From Ruminococcaceae bacterium UBA866 (GTDB lineage: Bacteria; Bacillota; Clostridia; Oscillospirales; Ruminococcaceae): 5,426 bases of DNA. The notes beneath the pieces are model-generated. The model saw only the letters and a program-made list of their open reading frames with translations. It had not been told where the DNA came from and made no database searches. The stretch lies in NCBI GenBank assembly GCA_002295325.1, contig DBGA01000026.1:7283-12708 (forward strand), written 5' to 3'. The position numbers and the translations under genes were made by a program. This document shows positions 5,350 to 5,426 of the stretch, in pieces (position 1 is the first letter of the stretch; every line of letters begins with the position of its first letter).

Positions 5350-5426
5350 ATGTCACAAAAAAAAGTAGCAGTCATTATGGGAAGCGACAGTGATTTGCCA
5401 ATCGTTTCAAATGCTATCAAAAAATT
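5350..5426 (+). CDS. purE: N5-carboxyaminoimidazole ribonucleotide mutase, 5' end only
   Basis: Only the first 25 codons are inside the window. They read KKVAVIMGSDSDLPIV near the start, the conserved opening strand and phosphate-binding loop of PurE (Gly11-Ser12-Asp13-Ser14-Asp15), found at this position in class I and II PurE. The enzyme converts N5-carboxy-AIR to CAIR in de novo purine synthesis in the cytoplasm and is often the first gene of the pur operon, which probably continues to the right. AGAGGAG (5333-5339) lies 10 nt before the ATG, a slightly long spacing. The 497-nt gap upstream, with a terminator and structured leader, suggests control by RNA or by a distant promoter, but this is inference. 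Confidence 0.9.
   Translation, partial: MSQKKVAVIMGSDSDLPIVSNAIKK

Noticed and set aside
5151..5420. Minus-strand open frame of 89 codons
   Set aside because: It crosses a terminator, the purE leader and the purE start in antisense, with no ribosome site or family resemblance.

Overview
The window is AT-rich bacterial DNA with strong Shine-Dalgarno sites, sigma-A-type promoters and hairpin-plus-T-run terminators. Together with the protein types, this suggests a low-GC Firmicute, probably an anaerobic gut-type or fibre-associated Clostridia member. That placement is inference; no rRNA or marker gene is present to fix it. No mobile element, CRISPR array, tRNA or rRNA was seen.

Left part (1-2260, minus strand): a two-gene unit transcribed leftwards. 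An MFS permease (1027-2187) is followed after 31 nt by a glycoside hydrolase family 9 protein (1-995) that runs off the left edge. The hydrolase has the N-terminal Ig-like domain and a GH9 catalytic Asp motif, but in the spaced DATGD form rather than the cellulase DAGD form. It has no signal peptide. With the permease next to it, this looks like uptake of an oligosaccharide followed by hydrolysis in the cytoplasm, not secreted cellulose degradation.

Middle (2188-3322): a divergent intergenic region carries back-to-back promoters and a 14-bp palindrome. Rightwards it drives an auxin-efflux-carrier (AEC) family transporter.

Right-middle (3380-4890): a well-defined transcription unit of promoter, NfeD-like membrane protein, slipin/SPFH membrane-scaffold protein and intrinsic terminator. 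This is the widespread NfeD-stomatin pair.

Right edge (4891-5426): about 460 nt without an obvious protein gene, then the start of purE (de novo purine synthesis). This gap is the most interesting stretch. A strong promoter is followed exactly at the predicted +1 by the 5' strand of a long-range closing helix, a branched fold and a strong terminator, which together look like a stand-alone structured RNA of about 187 nt. A second, GC-richer structured leader with a tandem-GA hairpin and a possible pseudoknot lies between that terminator and purE. I could not match either to a known RNA family from the sequence alone.
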